Positions 1 through 11,550 of a DNA stretch of 64,000 bases are shown in pieces. The notes under the pieces are model-generated. The model did no database searches and was not told the DNA's origin. It saw only the letters and a list, made by a program, of their open reading frames with translations. Within the stretch, counting starts at the first letter, position 1. Each line of letters begins with the position of its first letter. The translations under genes and the position numbers were made by a program. The stretch covers positions 186,001 to 250,000 of the forward strand of contig JAJAGP010000766.1 in the NCBI GenBank assembly GCA_025084515.1. The letters are read 5' to 3'. Source of the DNA: Ancistrus triradiatus (taxonomy: Eukaryota > Chordata > Actinopteri > Siluriformes > Loricariidae).

Positions 1-4
1 ATCA

Positions 5-772
5 CGGAACAAAAAAGGTTATAACATGAATTTGGTTTTAAAATAGTTGTATTCAGGAAAACAAGTAACAATAAAAAGAATTAGATTTTACATGCAGTTA
101 GCAGCTGTGTTTTGAAAATTAAATTCACAAAATAAATGATATTCAATAAATACACTCACTGGCAAAAAAAAAATCGCTAAGAGGGAGTTGCCAGGATTGA
201 ATGAAACTTTATATGCATATCCAGCTATCACTGCGTCTTAAGACGTCTTAACAGGCTTAGATAAGATGTCTGAGACATTTTCTTATACAAAGACCTCTCA
301 AGACATCTCTCAAGTCATCTCTCTGTCTTAAAACATGGAAGTAATAATTTTGTATGTTTGGAAGACAAGGCATGACTTCAAAACATGACATTGTCTTGAG
401 ACACAGAGAACTTATGTCTTACAATGGCTCTGTTTAGAGCAAATAGTGCTGCTCAGGATGATTGTTTTTTTTTCATATTAATACCATGCTGTATTTCTTG
501 TAATAAGTTTTTAAAATAGTTAATAATTTAAGGTAGCCTAATAATTTCTACATCCTAAACCTTTCCGAAGTATTACTTTTATGTAAATATTATCATCAAT
601 TTTAACACATAACAAAAAGATTATAACATGAATTTGGGTTAAATATAGTTTTAATCAGGAAAACAAGTAACAATAACAAATTAGAGTTTATATATTAGTA
701 ACATCAGTGTTTTGAGAATTACAAAGACTGAACTTGTGTTTAAATTCACAATGTTACATTAAATAAATATCT
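5..772. repeat. Diverged direct repeat, copies at about 5-165 and 606-772
   Basis: Two segments share the order of motifs ttataacatgaatttgg, caggaaaacaagtaacaata and a run ending in aaataaata. They lie about 600 bp apart in the same orientation. Between them, 180-480 is rich in agac(a/g)tct and cttaag words and holds the palindrome-like gtcttaagacgtcttaa near 235-251. No coding potential was recognised in 1-900. Confidence 0.6.
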
Positions 773-913
773 AAATACTAAATCTAAGTGCACTGCTCTT
801 CATCTCGGGCAGGTCAGCAACACATTCTGAGCTGAACTGATGTTTAGGTTTATTAAGTCTGTGTCGTAACTGTGATGGTACGATTCTGTACGATGTTCTG
901 TGTCTCTCTATAG

Positions 914-1042
914 GAAGGGGATCTTTATTATGCCAGTGTGAAACACAAGAGATCATCCAGAGCAGCAGCTGAGAGAAACACTGTCTCACATCTGGATTGT
1001 GTGACCTACGTCACCTTCACCTCTCAGCACAGGAAACACTGA
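914..1042 (+). CDS. 3'-terminal tail exon of an ITIM-bearing Ig receptor (rest of the gene lies upstream of the window)
   Basis: A 43-codon exon ending in TGA directly follows a pyrimidine-rich acceptor (tctctctatag). It is colinear with the last exons of genes A (23986) and B (47701): EGDLYYASVKHKRSSRAAAE at the start and DCVTYVTFTSQHRKH before the stop. The first tyrosine lies in LYYASV, which fits the ITIM pattern (I/V/L/S)xYxx(I/V/L). The second, VTYVTF, has Phe at +3 and is non-consensus. The signal, V-set and transmembrane exons would lie 5' of the window if the layout matches its paralogues. Directly after the TGA the same frame stays open and reads HDQQHYDITNATL. It is either a functional gene end or a leftover exon; the open frame and good acceptor favour a gene. 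Confidence 0.75.
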   Translation, partial: EGDLYYASVKHKRSSRAAAERNTVSHLDCVTYVTFTSQHRKH

Positions 1043-2640
1043 GTAGATAAACATGATCAGCAACATTATGACATCACTAACGCTACTCTTAAGTCTAATT
1101 ATCAAATACAAATTCATAACCTTTTGGTTCTGTTGTCTTCTATTTATAAATGCTTAAATCATTACAATATATAGTGACACTGAAACAGATATTAAATAAG
1201 TATTTATAATATACTGCTGTATTAAACTACAGTATTAAACTTTTGTCTGTGTGCGTTTCTATGCTGCAATGATTGTTCATCATCAGAAAAGGGCAGTGTT
1301 TAACAGACTCATATTCAAGTTTGAGCACTCACTCAACGTTATTTCCCTTAAGGGGGATCTAAGGGCTGTGAGAAGGTAACAATGTAATGATTCAGAACTC
1401 TATACCATGTGTGGAAGCTTCAGAACGAATAGCTAATCGCCTGTAAATATATTTTATATTCGTGTGTAAGGCAAAGAAACCATGCAGCAGTTTGGCACAA
1501 CTTCTCTATGTAAACATGCTACACTGGACCTTCCCATAGACCCTCTCCAGAAGAAGTGAATGGAAACTAAGGGACATTTCTAGTAAAAAAAAAAAAAAGT
1601 ACATTATAATATATTATATATTTTTTAATAAACACATTACTATGAAGTACATATTTAGTTAAATTTGCAGCAGCTTTGAAACCTTTAGAACAAAAGCACA
1701 GTGACACCTAGTGATGTGAAGATATTATAGCAGCCATAGGTTTGAGACTGTGTATAACCTTATTTAATCATTTTAATCAATTATTAATGCTGTTAATTAT
1801 GATCTGACCTTCAAAACCAATGAACTATAAATGTCTGTTATGTAATGAATATGTTTAATGGGTTTGATTGTGTTGTAATAAAATAAAACTACGCGTTACT
1901 AAAGGAGTTAATTATAAAGCAGTGTATTTCTAAGCTTTTACTTTATATGAAAATTGAATGTTATAAGGTGAAAGATAAGACTTTACTGATCCCCTTAGGG
2001 AAATTTCCCGAATTCCCACTCTCTCCAAAATGTGCGTATGGCTGTATGCACAGGTAAAAGCTTGGGCCCCCAGGGGCCTAATTTATAAATAGTGCGTAAG
2101 CCAAAAAATGTGTACGCAACATCTCAAGCAGAAACCAAGATTTATTAAAAAAAATAATAATAACACTTGGCAGGAAAATGGGTGTAAATCTGCGCAAGCT
2201 GTTACCCGTGCGTACAGCCATACACACATTTGAGACAGCGGGGTTTGATACGCACATTTGAGACAGCGGGAAATCGCGACACTCGCTGGTGAAACCAGAA
2301 ATTGCAGCTAAATTAGCAAACCAAGAGTATCCATACCAAATTAAGCTCCATTATGGCCACCAAGTCAAAAAGTCATTCCTAAGCATTATTTTGTTTGATG
2401 TATTTATTGATTTATTGAGTATACCTGTTCATTAGCCTGTTTTATGTATTGACATTTATTGCTCTAAATAACTGCATAAGGACGTGTTATTTTGGTTGTG
2501 AATAACTCAACTCCAGCGCAAAGGTACATTTCTTTTAAATCTTTAAGTTAATTTAATGTTGTTAAAATTATAGACATTATACCTTTTATTTATTTTAGCT
2601 CATTTGTCAGCATTTCAAATGATGTTGTATTAATAAGCAT
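1043..2640. repeat. 3' flank paralogous to the flank of gene A (24115-25660)
   Basis: Shared blocks in the same order include the post-stop aaacatgatcag and cattatgacatcac, the region around catgtgt(g)aagcttc, ccaaattaagctccattatg, and ttagcctgtttttatgtatt followed by aaggacgtg. The gene A flank has an extra Tc1-like element (24273-25172) that is absent here. The stretch 1975-2300 has several gtgcgta/tacgcac words like those at ends of fish DNA transposons, but no element could be delimited. No gene was seen. Confidence 0.7.
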
Positions 2641-2642
2641 TT

Positions 2643-2904
2643 GTAACCCAGCATCTGAGAACACATCCTCTGCTGAAGCTGCGTGGGAATATCAAACAGT
2701 GGCATTTATCTATCATTAATACAGTCTAATTTTTGCGTTTTTATTTAAAATGTCTATTATTAAAATACAATTTTAGACATTTGAAATAAAGACGCAGAAC
2801 TCTATAGACTGTATGCTGAGTTTGTTTACTGATAGATTGAAATGCCACTGTTTTATATTCCCACGTGCCTTCAGCAGAGGTTGTGTTCTCACATGCTGAA
2901 TTAC
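2643..2904. repeat. Long imperfect palindrome (hairpin), centre about 2770
   Basis: The left arm (from gtaacccagcatctgagaac) reads as the reverse complement of the right arm (ending gaattac) through aacctctgctgaag, cgtgggaatat, aaacagtggcattt and atgtcta, with a few mismatches and small indels and a loop of about ten bases. The related sequence near 25616-25670 keeps only one arm. It may be a foldback element or an inverted duplication. Confidence 0.75.
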
Positions 2905-3261
2905 AAGCGTAAACTGTATAACTCATCATCCAAATCAGTATCTCCCTCTTTTTCACTCTGCCACTACTGAAGCCATTCTCACAGGAAGTGAATATGAATT
3001 TATGGGCTGTACTCCACCAGTTACAGTTAGACTGTGAAGCAATTCGTTTCTTTGCATTCATTTTTAGGTCTGACCACTTTTTTATTCTGCAACAGTGCTG
3101 CTTCTGGAATTAACACTATATGTTGCCACTTAACAAACTTGCGTTTGTTAGTGATGTCACTACCGAAGCCTCCAACAACACACTTTTTCTTGCCTCGATC
3201 TCTGAAATAAGAACTTACACCTCACATTCTTCAAATTTTCTATTTTTTGCCTTTTGTTTGA
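2905..3261. other. Stretch without recognised genes
   Basis: AT-rich sequence following the palindrome. A minus-strand open frame of 106 codons crosses the palindrome and this stretch (2741-3061), but no domain, signal or splice structure supports it. Confidence 0.4.
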
Positions 3262-3391
3262 AATGAACTACAGAAATAAAACAATAATTAACAAAATACA
3301 AATGAATAAATAACAAAGAAAAACTGAGCTTCTGTGTGAAAGGCAAAGATCAGCGAATCTGCTGATCTTACACAGAAACAAAGGACCACGC

Positions 3392-3423
<32 letters not shown>

Positions 3424-3424
3424 C
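3262..3424 (-). mobile_element. Fragment of a repeated LTR-like element, ending in (AG)n
   Basis: About 140 bp starting aatgaactacagaaataaaa are nearly identical to 7357-7500, including the block around cagcgaatctgctgat. It ends in an (AG)n tract (about 3396-3423). At the (AG)n the match breaks off and appears to resume near 5690, so 3425-5690 looks like a later insertion into this element. Confidence 0.6.
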
Positions 3425-5690
3425 GTGTAGCGTTAACAGCTGGATTACAGTCCTTCAACTCTCTATACCCTCTGTTCGAACGGTTGTCAAGCCATAAAAC
3501 TTTGTGACTCTTTGGAATGTAAATGGCCACCATCTGGACAGAATTTCCTCACTAAATGATGGCCCATGAACCCCAACCTCTTCTCGAACCCACCAAATTG
3601 GGGTTCTGGCTTAGAGGGACAGATAACTTGGGCATCCGGACACCATAAAATAAACCAATGTGTAGCTTTAAAAGGATTTCTGACAGTCAACACCACAGAC
3701 TCAACCCCTCCCAAGAGAAATCTGCCCTAATTTCTCCAAAGGAAAAATAAATACACATGCTCTCTCTGGTTACTTTTATGATCTCTGTCTCAGTCGGCCT
3801 GGCGCCAGGAGGACACCCCTGAAAATTTATGACGGAAGGAATCCAGCCTCTTCTTTCACAGACACACTTTTCAATAATAGTATTAAACTTTTGCTGGGAA
3901 CAGATTATCTTCACCGGAACCTGTCAATTAGGAAACACATGAGATTTGCTTCGTAATAAGTCTAAACACACCCATATGTATTTAGCTAGTCCATGTTATT
4001 CATCGTACCACCATATGTATAATCATATGTATATGCATGTTACTGATTTGTCATGTATTTTCATCTCTATTTGGTTAATGTTTTAGTATAAGGATCATTG
4101 TATACGTAAATGATCCAGTTGGTTATGATTAGAAATAACAGTGGTTTTATCCATATGTATCGATCACTCGGGTTTAATACTTGTTCATACTTATAAAAGA
4201 TCAAAAATGAAGTTGTTATTTAGAATGTACTGTTTCCTACATCTTGCATTGATCGTATTATTGTTTAGTTAAGAAATAGCGAATGCATGTACTGTAGTTA
4301 GAATGACTTAATGATGTCCTGGTTTATAAATTCAAGATACCTCAACCAAACTTGTAACTTGAGGATTTTTGTTTTTTTTCTTTGTGACGCTTTTAGACGT
4401 CCTCGGTATGTAGAAATATATTAATCCAAGTTATAGCCTATAGCGGCCCCTACCGACCTATGGTGAAATTAGCAGACATATCCATGAGAGGAGGGATTTA
4501 ATAACGAATCAGCCTCTCACTGGCTAAGTCTAGGACCGCCTCTAGTCGCTTACGTCCGGAACATACAAAAATGAGCGCGAGCCAACAACGTGTAGTTCTT
4601 TTGTTCTTTTGTTCCTGTAAGTTCCAGTCTTCGTCTGTCTGCGTTCAAGTTTTTCGTCCTTAAAGTTTTTAAGTTTCTGCATTTTATTTTACTCTTAAGT
4701 AGTAAAAGACCAACCAGCCAAGATCTCCTTCACTCTCGACTACAGTCTCAACTAAGTCTGTTGATGCTCGTGGTAGTAGAACGCTGCAACTCTACCTTCA
4801 CCGTTGGAGAGGGTGGAAATCTGAGTTGTATGCCCGCAAGTCTAGATCTGGTAGACCCCGACCACCAGTGCTGGGAAGAAAGCCAAACTGAAGCGAGGCC
4901 CGCGACACATCCGTGGCTCCAACGGCCGCATGCCAGCACAAACTGAAGGCTAGTAGCCGATATCATCTAGAAGTCCACCAAACAGTTGTCGTCAAATCTG
5001 AAGATAGACCGCTACCGTTCCCCCGTATGACTTCTGATGACAGGCAGAGGCCCGGTTCCGTTCCATCTCCTTCGCGTTATCCCCCACAAAGAAACAATCA
5101 AGTACCGCTTGGTGTGTCTTATCTGGGTCCCTGATTCTCTAACCTTGCATTTGATCTTAAACCACGCTTCAACATAGACTTATCCACATCTAAGTAGCTT
5201 CTACCATACTATTCATGTTCACATAATTTGTGTTACTAGTAATTCACTGCGTCATAACAACTAGTCCATAACATTGCTTCGGGGTAATTATTGTTTGACC
5301 GCTGAGTTGCACATAGATCTTGGTTTCTGATTTTAATTACTGTGATATGTATGCTTGCCATCATTCCCTGTTTTCAATACTGTGATATATACATGTTTAC
5401 CATCATTTTATGATCTTAACTCTGTGATACACTCGTTATTACATTAGATAGTCTGTTGGTATTGCCTTGTTTTGCAATTAATAAACTTTGTTATAACCTT
5501 TTGAATTTACTGCTTGGTGTGAGAGAGTTTCATTCAACAAAGGTCGAGAAAATAACTTTGAATTCACTATTCAGACCTAGACTGATTAGTTTCGCGGTTC
5601 CCTTTTCAACTGGTTTTCCGGATCCACCAGTCCACAAACAATCCGGTGGTGCCCCGTTTATTAATTAAAAATTCATCAATTTAAAGTGTA
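3425..5690 (+). mobile_element. Candidate LTR-type insertion of about 2.2 kb, unclassified
   Basis: This block interrupts the element that flanks it. It contains no long open frame. It has features expected of an LTR or a short retroelement: a polyadenylation-like aattaataaac at about 5477, a T-rich leader-like stretch at 4590-4700, and short open frames at 4761-5134 (61 and 73 codons) of unknown meaning. The hexamer gtgtag occurs near both edges (about 3425 and 5682) and could be a target duplication, but the ends were not proved. No polymerase, protease or envelope motif was recognised. Confidence 0.35.
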
Positions 5691-7257
5691 GTCTTAGGTT
5701 TGCTACAGGCATAGAGAGAATCTCCCGTGCTTGCAAGCCCAGGAAAAAGCACCCCCAGAGTGCGCCTCTCGCTTGCCGTAAATGCTCAGGGTTGAGCGTT
5801 TGATGCACAGGGAGGCCCAGGTAAGCAGGGCAAGCCTCAATAAGGGAGCTGAAAGGAAGGGAAGGGTGGGTCAAGCCAAATGCAAGGCTTGGTTTGAGCT
5901 TGGGGATCAACCTGACTACTCAAGGGTGGAGCTTTGCACTGAAGGCCCAGGGGCGGGGATCAGCGCTCGCGGCTGAGGAATCAGTCTTAGCGGCCGTGGC
6001 GTGGGGATTGGGACCGACGATCACGGCCAGGAATCGGTCTGAGCAACTGGGGTACAGGGATCGGGAGCAGCAATCATGGCGCAGGAATCGGTCTTGATGA
6101 CCGTGATGCAGGGATCGGTCTTGTGACAGTAGCAGGGGGATCGGGACCAACGATCGCGGCACAGGGACCGGTCTTGGTGACCGTGGCGTGGGGTTCGGGA
6201 CCGACAATCGCAGTGCAGGAATCGGTCTTGATGACCGTGGCGCGGGGATCGGGACCGATGATCGCGGTGCAGAAATTGGTCTGAATGATCGGGGCATGGG
6301 GATCAGGGCGCACGATCGTGGCACAGGATGCCCAAGCTTGGAGCTTAAGTGCTCAGATGTGGGGCTTAACGTCGCAATGAGCTCTAGTATGGGGCTAGGA
6401 AGCACCAAATGCCCCGGCATGGAGCTTAAGTGCTCAGTGAGCTCTTGTACGGGGCTAGGTGGCACTAAATGCCCAGTCATGGAGCTTAATTGCTCAGATG
6501 CAAGGTCAATGGGTGCGGCGAGCCCAGGTATAGAGCTAGGCACGGGGTCAAACTGCCCAGGTGCGGAGCTTATGTGCGTGGCAAGCTCAGGTACAGAGAT
6601 AGGCGGCACTAAACTCTCAGGCAGGGTGTCAAACTGCCCAGGTGTGGAGCTTACGGGCACGGCGAGCTCTTCTACGGGGCCAGGCAGCGCTAAATACCCA
6701 GGCATGGAGCTTAATTGCTCAGATGCGGGGCCAACGGGTGGGGTGGGCAAAGGTACAGAGATAGGGGGCGCTAAATGCTCTTTAACGGGGTGTGCTCTAA
6801 TACGGGGCTAGGCGGTGCTAAATTCCCAGGCATGGAGCTTGATTGCTCAGAGGCAGGGCTTGTGAGCATGGTGAGCCCAGATTCAGAGCTAGGCGGCGCT
6901 AAGTGCCCAATTTCAGAGCTTACGGGTGCGGTGTGCTCTTGAACAGGTTGCTCTGGTACTGACCTGGGTGGCACTCGCTGCTCAGCTTTGGATCTAAGGG
7001 ACAATCTAGCAAGTGGCGCGGGAACCAGAGCGTAACCCGCCCTTTTCCTGACCCCCTCAGTTAGGCGATGGGGGCTGGGCAATATTGGGGGAATTCAGGA
7101 TGCCACGCAGCATTCTGAATAAAATCAAAAACGCTCGACTGCCCCCATAGGCCAAGCGAAAGCCAGGTAAACTAACTCGCCGCTTAGGGCGACTGGGGAC
7201 CTCCAAATTGGAGGTCCTGCAGCTAACACAAGGTCCTCTTGTTGGCTGCACCATTGT
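5691..7257 (-). repeat. Coding-like tandem repeats (Pro/Ser-rich on the minus strand)
   Basis: About 5940-6330 is built from imperfect units of about 30 bp containing atcggt(c/a)t and gatc(g/a)(c/g)gg. About 6330-7000 is built from longer units containing gcccaggcatggagcttaa, gctcagatg and gggctaggcg. On the minus strand this gives an open frame of 276 codons (6750-5920) made of repeats such as PRSSVPIPAPRSSRPI and SSMPGHLVPPSP. On the plus strand a 207-codon frame is also open (6188-6811). Frames open on both strands are expected when the repeat period is near a multiple of three, so this is not taken as a gene. It may be the repeat-rich part of a retroelement protein. The block 7000-7257 has no recognised feature. 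Confidence 0.55.
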
Positions 7258-8130
7258 GTTATGGTTTGCCATATTAAAACGATGGTGAACCGTATAAACT
7301 GAAAATGAAGGGTTGGGACCCAAATGCAGTTAGCTCCAGGTGAAATAAATGAACTGAAATGAACTACAGAAATAAAACAATAATTAACAAAATACAAATG
7401 AATAAATATCAAAGAAAAACTGAGCTTCTGTGTGAAAGGCAAAGATCAGCGAATCTGCTGATTTTACACAGAAGCACAGGACCGCGCTGCTGAGAGAGAG
7501 AGAGGAAAGCGGATTGAGAATCCCCCGCGCGCGCCAGCCCAGGAAAAACAGGGGGGGGGCACAGAGCCGAGCACGTGCACGGCTCATGCACAGCGCTGTG
7601 CAAGCCTGTGTGGAGAGCGCAGGTGCAGAACGGCGCGTAGCATCAGGCGGTGTGAGGGAGAAGCAGCTGAGTGCAATTGCGATGGAAAAAACAAAAGCGC
7701 AAAAGGCTTACCCTACTCTAAGCTACTTCCCTATGCAACATTACCTCACGCCTCCCAGCGCTATGGGAACTGAAACACTTAGTCCGTCCTCTCTCCCTGA
7801 CAGAAAATAATAAAACCAAACAAAGGCGCGGAGGCTCTTTAACAGAGCTCGTGACGGGTGAGGTCTCAGGTTCACGCGGCTGAAAGTGATATGCACTGCA
7901 AGGCCGTGGCTGCGATCGCGGGGCATAAGCAGCGTGACGTTTGAATGGTGCAACACCCGCTACGACTTGCAAGGCTCTTAAATAGCCAGAGTAGCAGGTG
8001 TGGCGTTTTCCTCCACAATCAGGCAGCTTACCGACAGGCATGCCCGAATTAGGTGGCTGCCAGAGATCCTACCGAGGGAAACCAGTCCAACGCTGTCCTC
8101 TAACGTCTTTAAGTAGGACCTCTGACACTA
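7258..8130 (-). mobile_element. LTR-like element of the GCACCAT family, copy 2
   Basis: It begins like the copy at 40530 (gtgaaccgta, then tgcagttagctcc at 7325-7337). In minus orientation it holds a TATA-like ggctatttaagagcc at 7987-7973, followed downstream by the family motif GTGTTGCACCATTC (7956-7943), next to gcgatcgc. CpG-containing, GC-rich sequence at 7500-7650 carries several open frames without support. The right end is not visible and may be truncated. Confidence 0.6.
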
Positions 8131-8231
8131 TCTCAATTATAAATGAATGTTACATGCTATATTTAAATATGTATGAGGTAATTTGCAAATCCATATATGG
8201 ATAATTGTGGGCGGCCTTCAGGGTGGGGTTA

Positions 8232-8500
8232 TGTCACAATGGCTGCTGATCCACCTTCACTCCAGCAGAGGTCATCGTTGCCTGAATTCTAGAGTGAAGC
8301 TTCCAGGCAGCAGCCATGTTTAGCAAATAAATAGTGGGGTCTAGAGTTAGTTCCTTTCTAGGTCTCATCTTGTTCACAAGTGCGTTTCTGAGCAATTCTT
8401 TCTAGCCTATCTTTCTCTGTGTCTGGTTACTGGTTTTTGTATGATGTTTTGGCATTGTTTCACGATTGTTTGTGGATTACCTGGCCTTGGATCTTGGACC
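8232..8500 (+). repeat. 5' LTR of the gypsy element (truncated at its 3' end)
   Basis: It starts tgtcacaatggctgctgatc and matches the 3' LTR at 11002 over the whole stretch, including cagcagccatgtttagc, aataaatag and cacgattgtttgtggattac. After ggatcttggac the two LTRs part, and the 5' copy runs almost directly into gag. The LTR tail and primer-binding site therefore seem deleted. Confidence 0.85.
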
Positions 8501-8510
8501 TTGCCTCTCC

Positions 8511-10990
8511 ATGGAGTCAGCAGTTTTGACAGAACGCCTGGCCAGCCAGGAGCATAAAATGGAGGAGATTGTGTCCTTCAGGAGAGGATTTGCCGAGCGA
8601 CCCATTCTCTTCCCAACCCTACTCCGGTGCCGGAGATCGCTCTCCAAGCTCCCAGTGGTGTCCGGGAAACACCCACCGGCACGGCGAGCACCCCTTCACT
8701 GGTGCATGTGGCTCTCCCAGAGAGGTATGATGGTTCTCTAGATACCTGCAAGGAAATGCTTATTCAATGTAGCATCTACATTGAACACCACCGAGAACAA
8801 TTCAGGTGCGATGTCGATAGGATTCACTTTGTGATGTCATTGATTACTGAGAGAGCCAAGCAGTGGGCCACAGCTTTATGGTCCCAGAATAGCAAAGTAC
8901 TGAGGTCTGAGTGAAAATTCTCCTCGCTATTCAGGGAGGTTTTTGACCACCCTTACGCTGGACATCAGATTAGTTAACGTCTGTCAGGGCGGATTATGCA
9001 CTCGAGTTCCAAACTTTAGTTGCAGGCAGCGGCTGGAATCAAACCGTTCTATTGACCATGTTCAAGAACGAACTACGTCCTGAACTCCAGGCTAAGTTGG
9101 CTGTCAAGGGAGTCGCTCTAAACCTGGAGGATTATATTTAATTTGCTATAGTTTTTGACAACCTACTCAGGGATAGCTGCACTATCAACTCAAGAGTGGG
9201 TGATCTGGACATCACGGCACAACCCGAGTTGGAACCCACCTATCCGAGCAAGAGTGCCATCTTAGAGCTGAAAAGAAACTGGTTTTATTGCGATGAGGCT
9301 GGACATCAGTGTGCCACTTGTCCCGAACGACCAGATCCTTCTGTATTACTTGAGGTGAGTGCTATGATGTCACCTGATATAAATGTCAAATGCATGAGCA
9401 TAAAGGTACATCTACTTTGGAGTACAGGCTCTGCATATCTTTTAACACTAATCGACTCAGGAGTGGTGGGGAATTTCATCGACCAGGCAGTTGCAGAGAA
9501 GCACCAAATCTCCCTAGCCCCTCTCACTATGCTCCTGGTACTCAAAGCGGTGGATGGGAGGAACCTGGGGAAGAACTCGGAGGTGGACCAGACTACAGAA
9601 CTCACCATGTGTCTATTACATGGGAAGCACATCGCCCTGCTGGTCATCTTGGCCCCCATGACACGACATCATCCTGAGATACCCAGGCTTAGTCAAACAC
9701 CTGCCCACCATTTCCTGGGGACAGAATGAGATCACCCAGTGGGATAACCAATGTTTTCAAACCTGCTTAACCTTACCTATTCAAGCCACCCAAGTGGAAA
9801 GCTCCAACATCATGCCAGAGTGTTATGCCGACTTCATGAAAGTGTTTGATAAGCATGTGAGCTGCCACCTCATTGAACTCCTACCCAGTATCTCTCCTCC
9901 CCACAGTAGAATCTATCCCTTTTCTCAAGCAGAAACCGAGGCCTTAGAGAGCTAAATGGAGGAAGCCCTAATGTTGGGTTACATCCGTCCTTCCACCTCT
10001 CCAGCCATGGCCAGCTTCTTCTTTGCCAAGAAGAAGGACGGAGGTCTACGGCCCTGTATTGACTACCAAGGACTCAACGCTGTTTCAGTCAAGTATAAGT
10101 ACCCACTGCCTCTAGTGCCTGCAGCCTTGGAACAGCTGAGAGGTGTGACCGTGTTTACCAAGCTGGATCTACTTAGTGCATACAATTTGATTAGGATCCA
10201 CAAGGGCGACAAGTGGAAAACAGCCTTCATCACGACTCGAGGGCACTACGTTCAGAGGCGTTCAGAGTTCTCAAAGAGAGGTTTGTCACGGCACCTATTC
10301 TTAAGCTGCCTGACCCAGAGCTCCCCTTTGTGGTAGAGGTGGATGCATCATCCACTGGCGTGGAAGCCATTTTATCTCAGAGGTTCAAACACAATTATGA
10401 TATCAGGAATTGGGAGTTACTAGCTGTCAAATTAGCTCTCGGGGAGTGGCTAGAAGGGGTTAAACACCCGTTCTTGCTGCTTACTGATTACAAGAAGCTA
10501 GAGTACCTGAGGACCCCTAGGTGGCTCAACCCTAGACAAGCTAGATTGGCCCTGTTCTTTACCAGATTTTATTTCATGGTATCTCATCATGCAGGCACCA
10601 AGAACAGGAAGGCAGATGCCTGTCCCATCTGTGGGAGGCTGAGAAGGAAGAAGACCCACCTACCACCATCCTCAAGGCTGAATGTTGGCTGGGACCTATT
10701 GACTAGGAACTCATAGACCAGATCTGATATGAGCGAGCTAATGAACCTTCTTCCCCCACCTGTCCACCAGATTGTGAGTTTGTGCCTCTCTGTTTGCATC
10801 ATGAATAATCAAAACCGTTCATTGTAATCCCAGTGCAGGTCACCGAGGGGTGAATCGCATCCTGAAACTGGTCAAGAACCAATTCTGGTGGGAGGGGCTA
10901 GGTAAGGATGTCCACGACTGGGTGGAGCCCCTAGTCATTCCTAATCGTCCCGAGAAGTAGACAATCACGGATGGCAGGAGCCACCCTTCA
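8511..10990 (+). pseudogene. Ty3/gypsy gag-pol remnant (gag, protease, RT, RNase H, integrase pieces)
   Basis: A decayed polyprotein read across several frames. Gag starts at ATG 8511 (MESAVLTERLASQEHKMEE) and includes the stretch around 9000-9140 (FQTLVAGSGWNQ). The knuckle-like YCDEAGHQCATCPERP lies at 9286-9333. The protease motif is LIDSGVVGNFID (about 9442-9477). RT starts about 9956 with MLGYIRPSTSPAMASFFFAK and KKDGGLRPCIDYQGLNAV, then FTKLDLLSAYNLIRI. After GHY (about 10245) it jumps straight to the RNase H part (RVLKERF, FVVEVDASSTGVEAILSQR), so the RT catalytic YxDD core is missing. A short integrase remnant (RGVNRILKLVKNQFWWEGL) follows at about 10840. Stops at 8911, 9139 and 9727 break the frame. 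It cannot make active enzyme. Confidence 0.9.
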
Positions 10991-11001
10991 TTGCGGGGTT
11001 T

Positions 11002-11338
11002 TGTCACAATGGCTGCTGATCCACCTCCACTCCAGCAGAGGTCATTGTTGCTTGAATTCTAGATTGTTGCTTCCGGGCAGCAGCCATGTTTAGCGAATAA
11101 ATAGCGCAGTCTAAAGTTAGTTCCTTGCGGGGTCTCATCTTGATCACAAGTGCATTTCTGAGCGGTTCTTTCTAGCATATTTTTCTATGTGTCGCTGGTT
11201 TTTGGATAACCCTTTGGCATTGCTGCACGATTGTTTGTGGATTACCTGGCTTTTGATCTTGGACTGTGTACTACGAGTTTGCATCTCTCTTAATAAATCT
11301 GCACTTAACTCCACTACCTGTGTAGCCAGTACATTACA
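11002..11338 (+). repeat. 3' LTR of the gypsy element
   Basis: It starts tgtcacaatggctgctgatc after a short purine-rich gcgggg tract and ends near cagtacattaca. It contains the polyadenylation-like cttaataaatc at about 11290. It is more complete than the 5' LTR at 8232. No matching short target duplication was seen at the outer ends, so the flanks have probably changed. Confidence 0.8.
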
Positions 11339-11550
11339 CAGATGAGCACAATCAGTATTCAAGTGATGGAGGTCTGGGAGAGCCTCTGGATTGGTGGGGT
11401 GAGTCACGTGGTACGCAGCTGGATTGTGGGAATTGTAGTGCGATGCCATAGTGGTGTTTCTGGGCTAATTCGGCTGTGATTTGTGTGGTGTGACAGTTAA
11501 GAAGAGTAGCATAAGTGATGTCATAATGTTGCTGATCATGTTTATGTTGC

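Noticed and set aside
2741..3061. 106-codon minus-strand frame
   Set aside because: It runs through a palindrome and has no features of a protein gene.
5920..6750. 276-codon Pro/Ser-rich open frame as a real gene
   Set aside because: It lies in tandem repeats, both strands are open, there is no signal, domain or splice structure, and the surroundings are mobile-element DNA.
8232..11338. Intact, mobile gypsy element
   Set aside because: Stops, a missing RT catalytic core and a truncated integrase make it inactive, and the LTRs have diverged.
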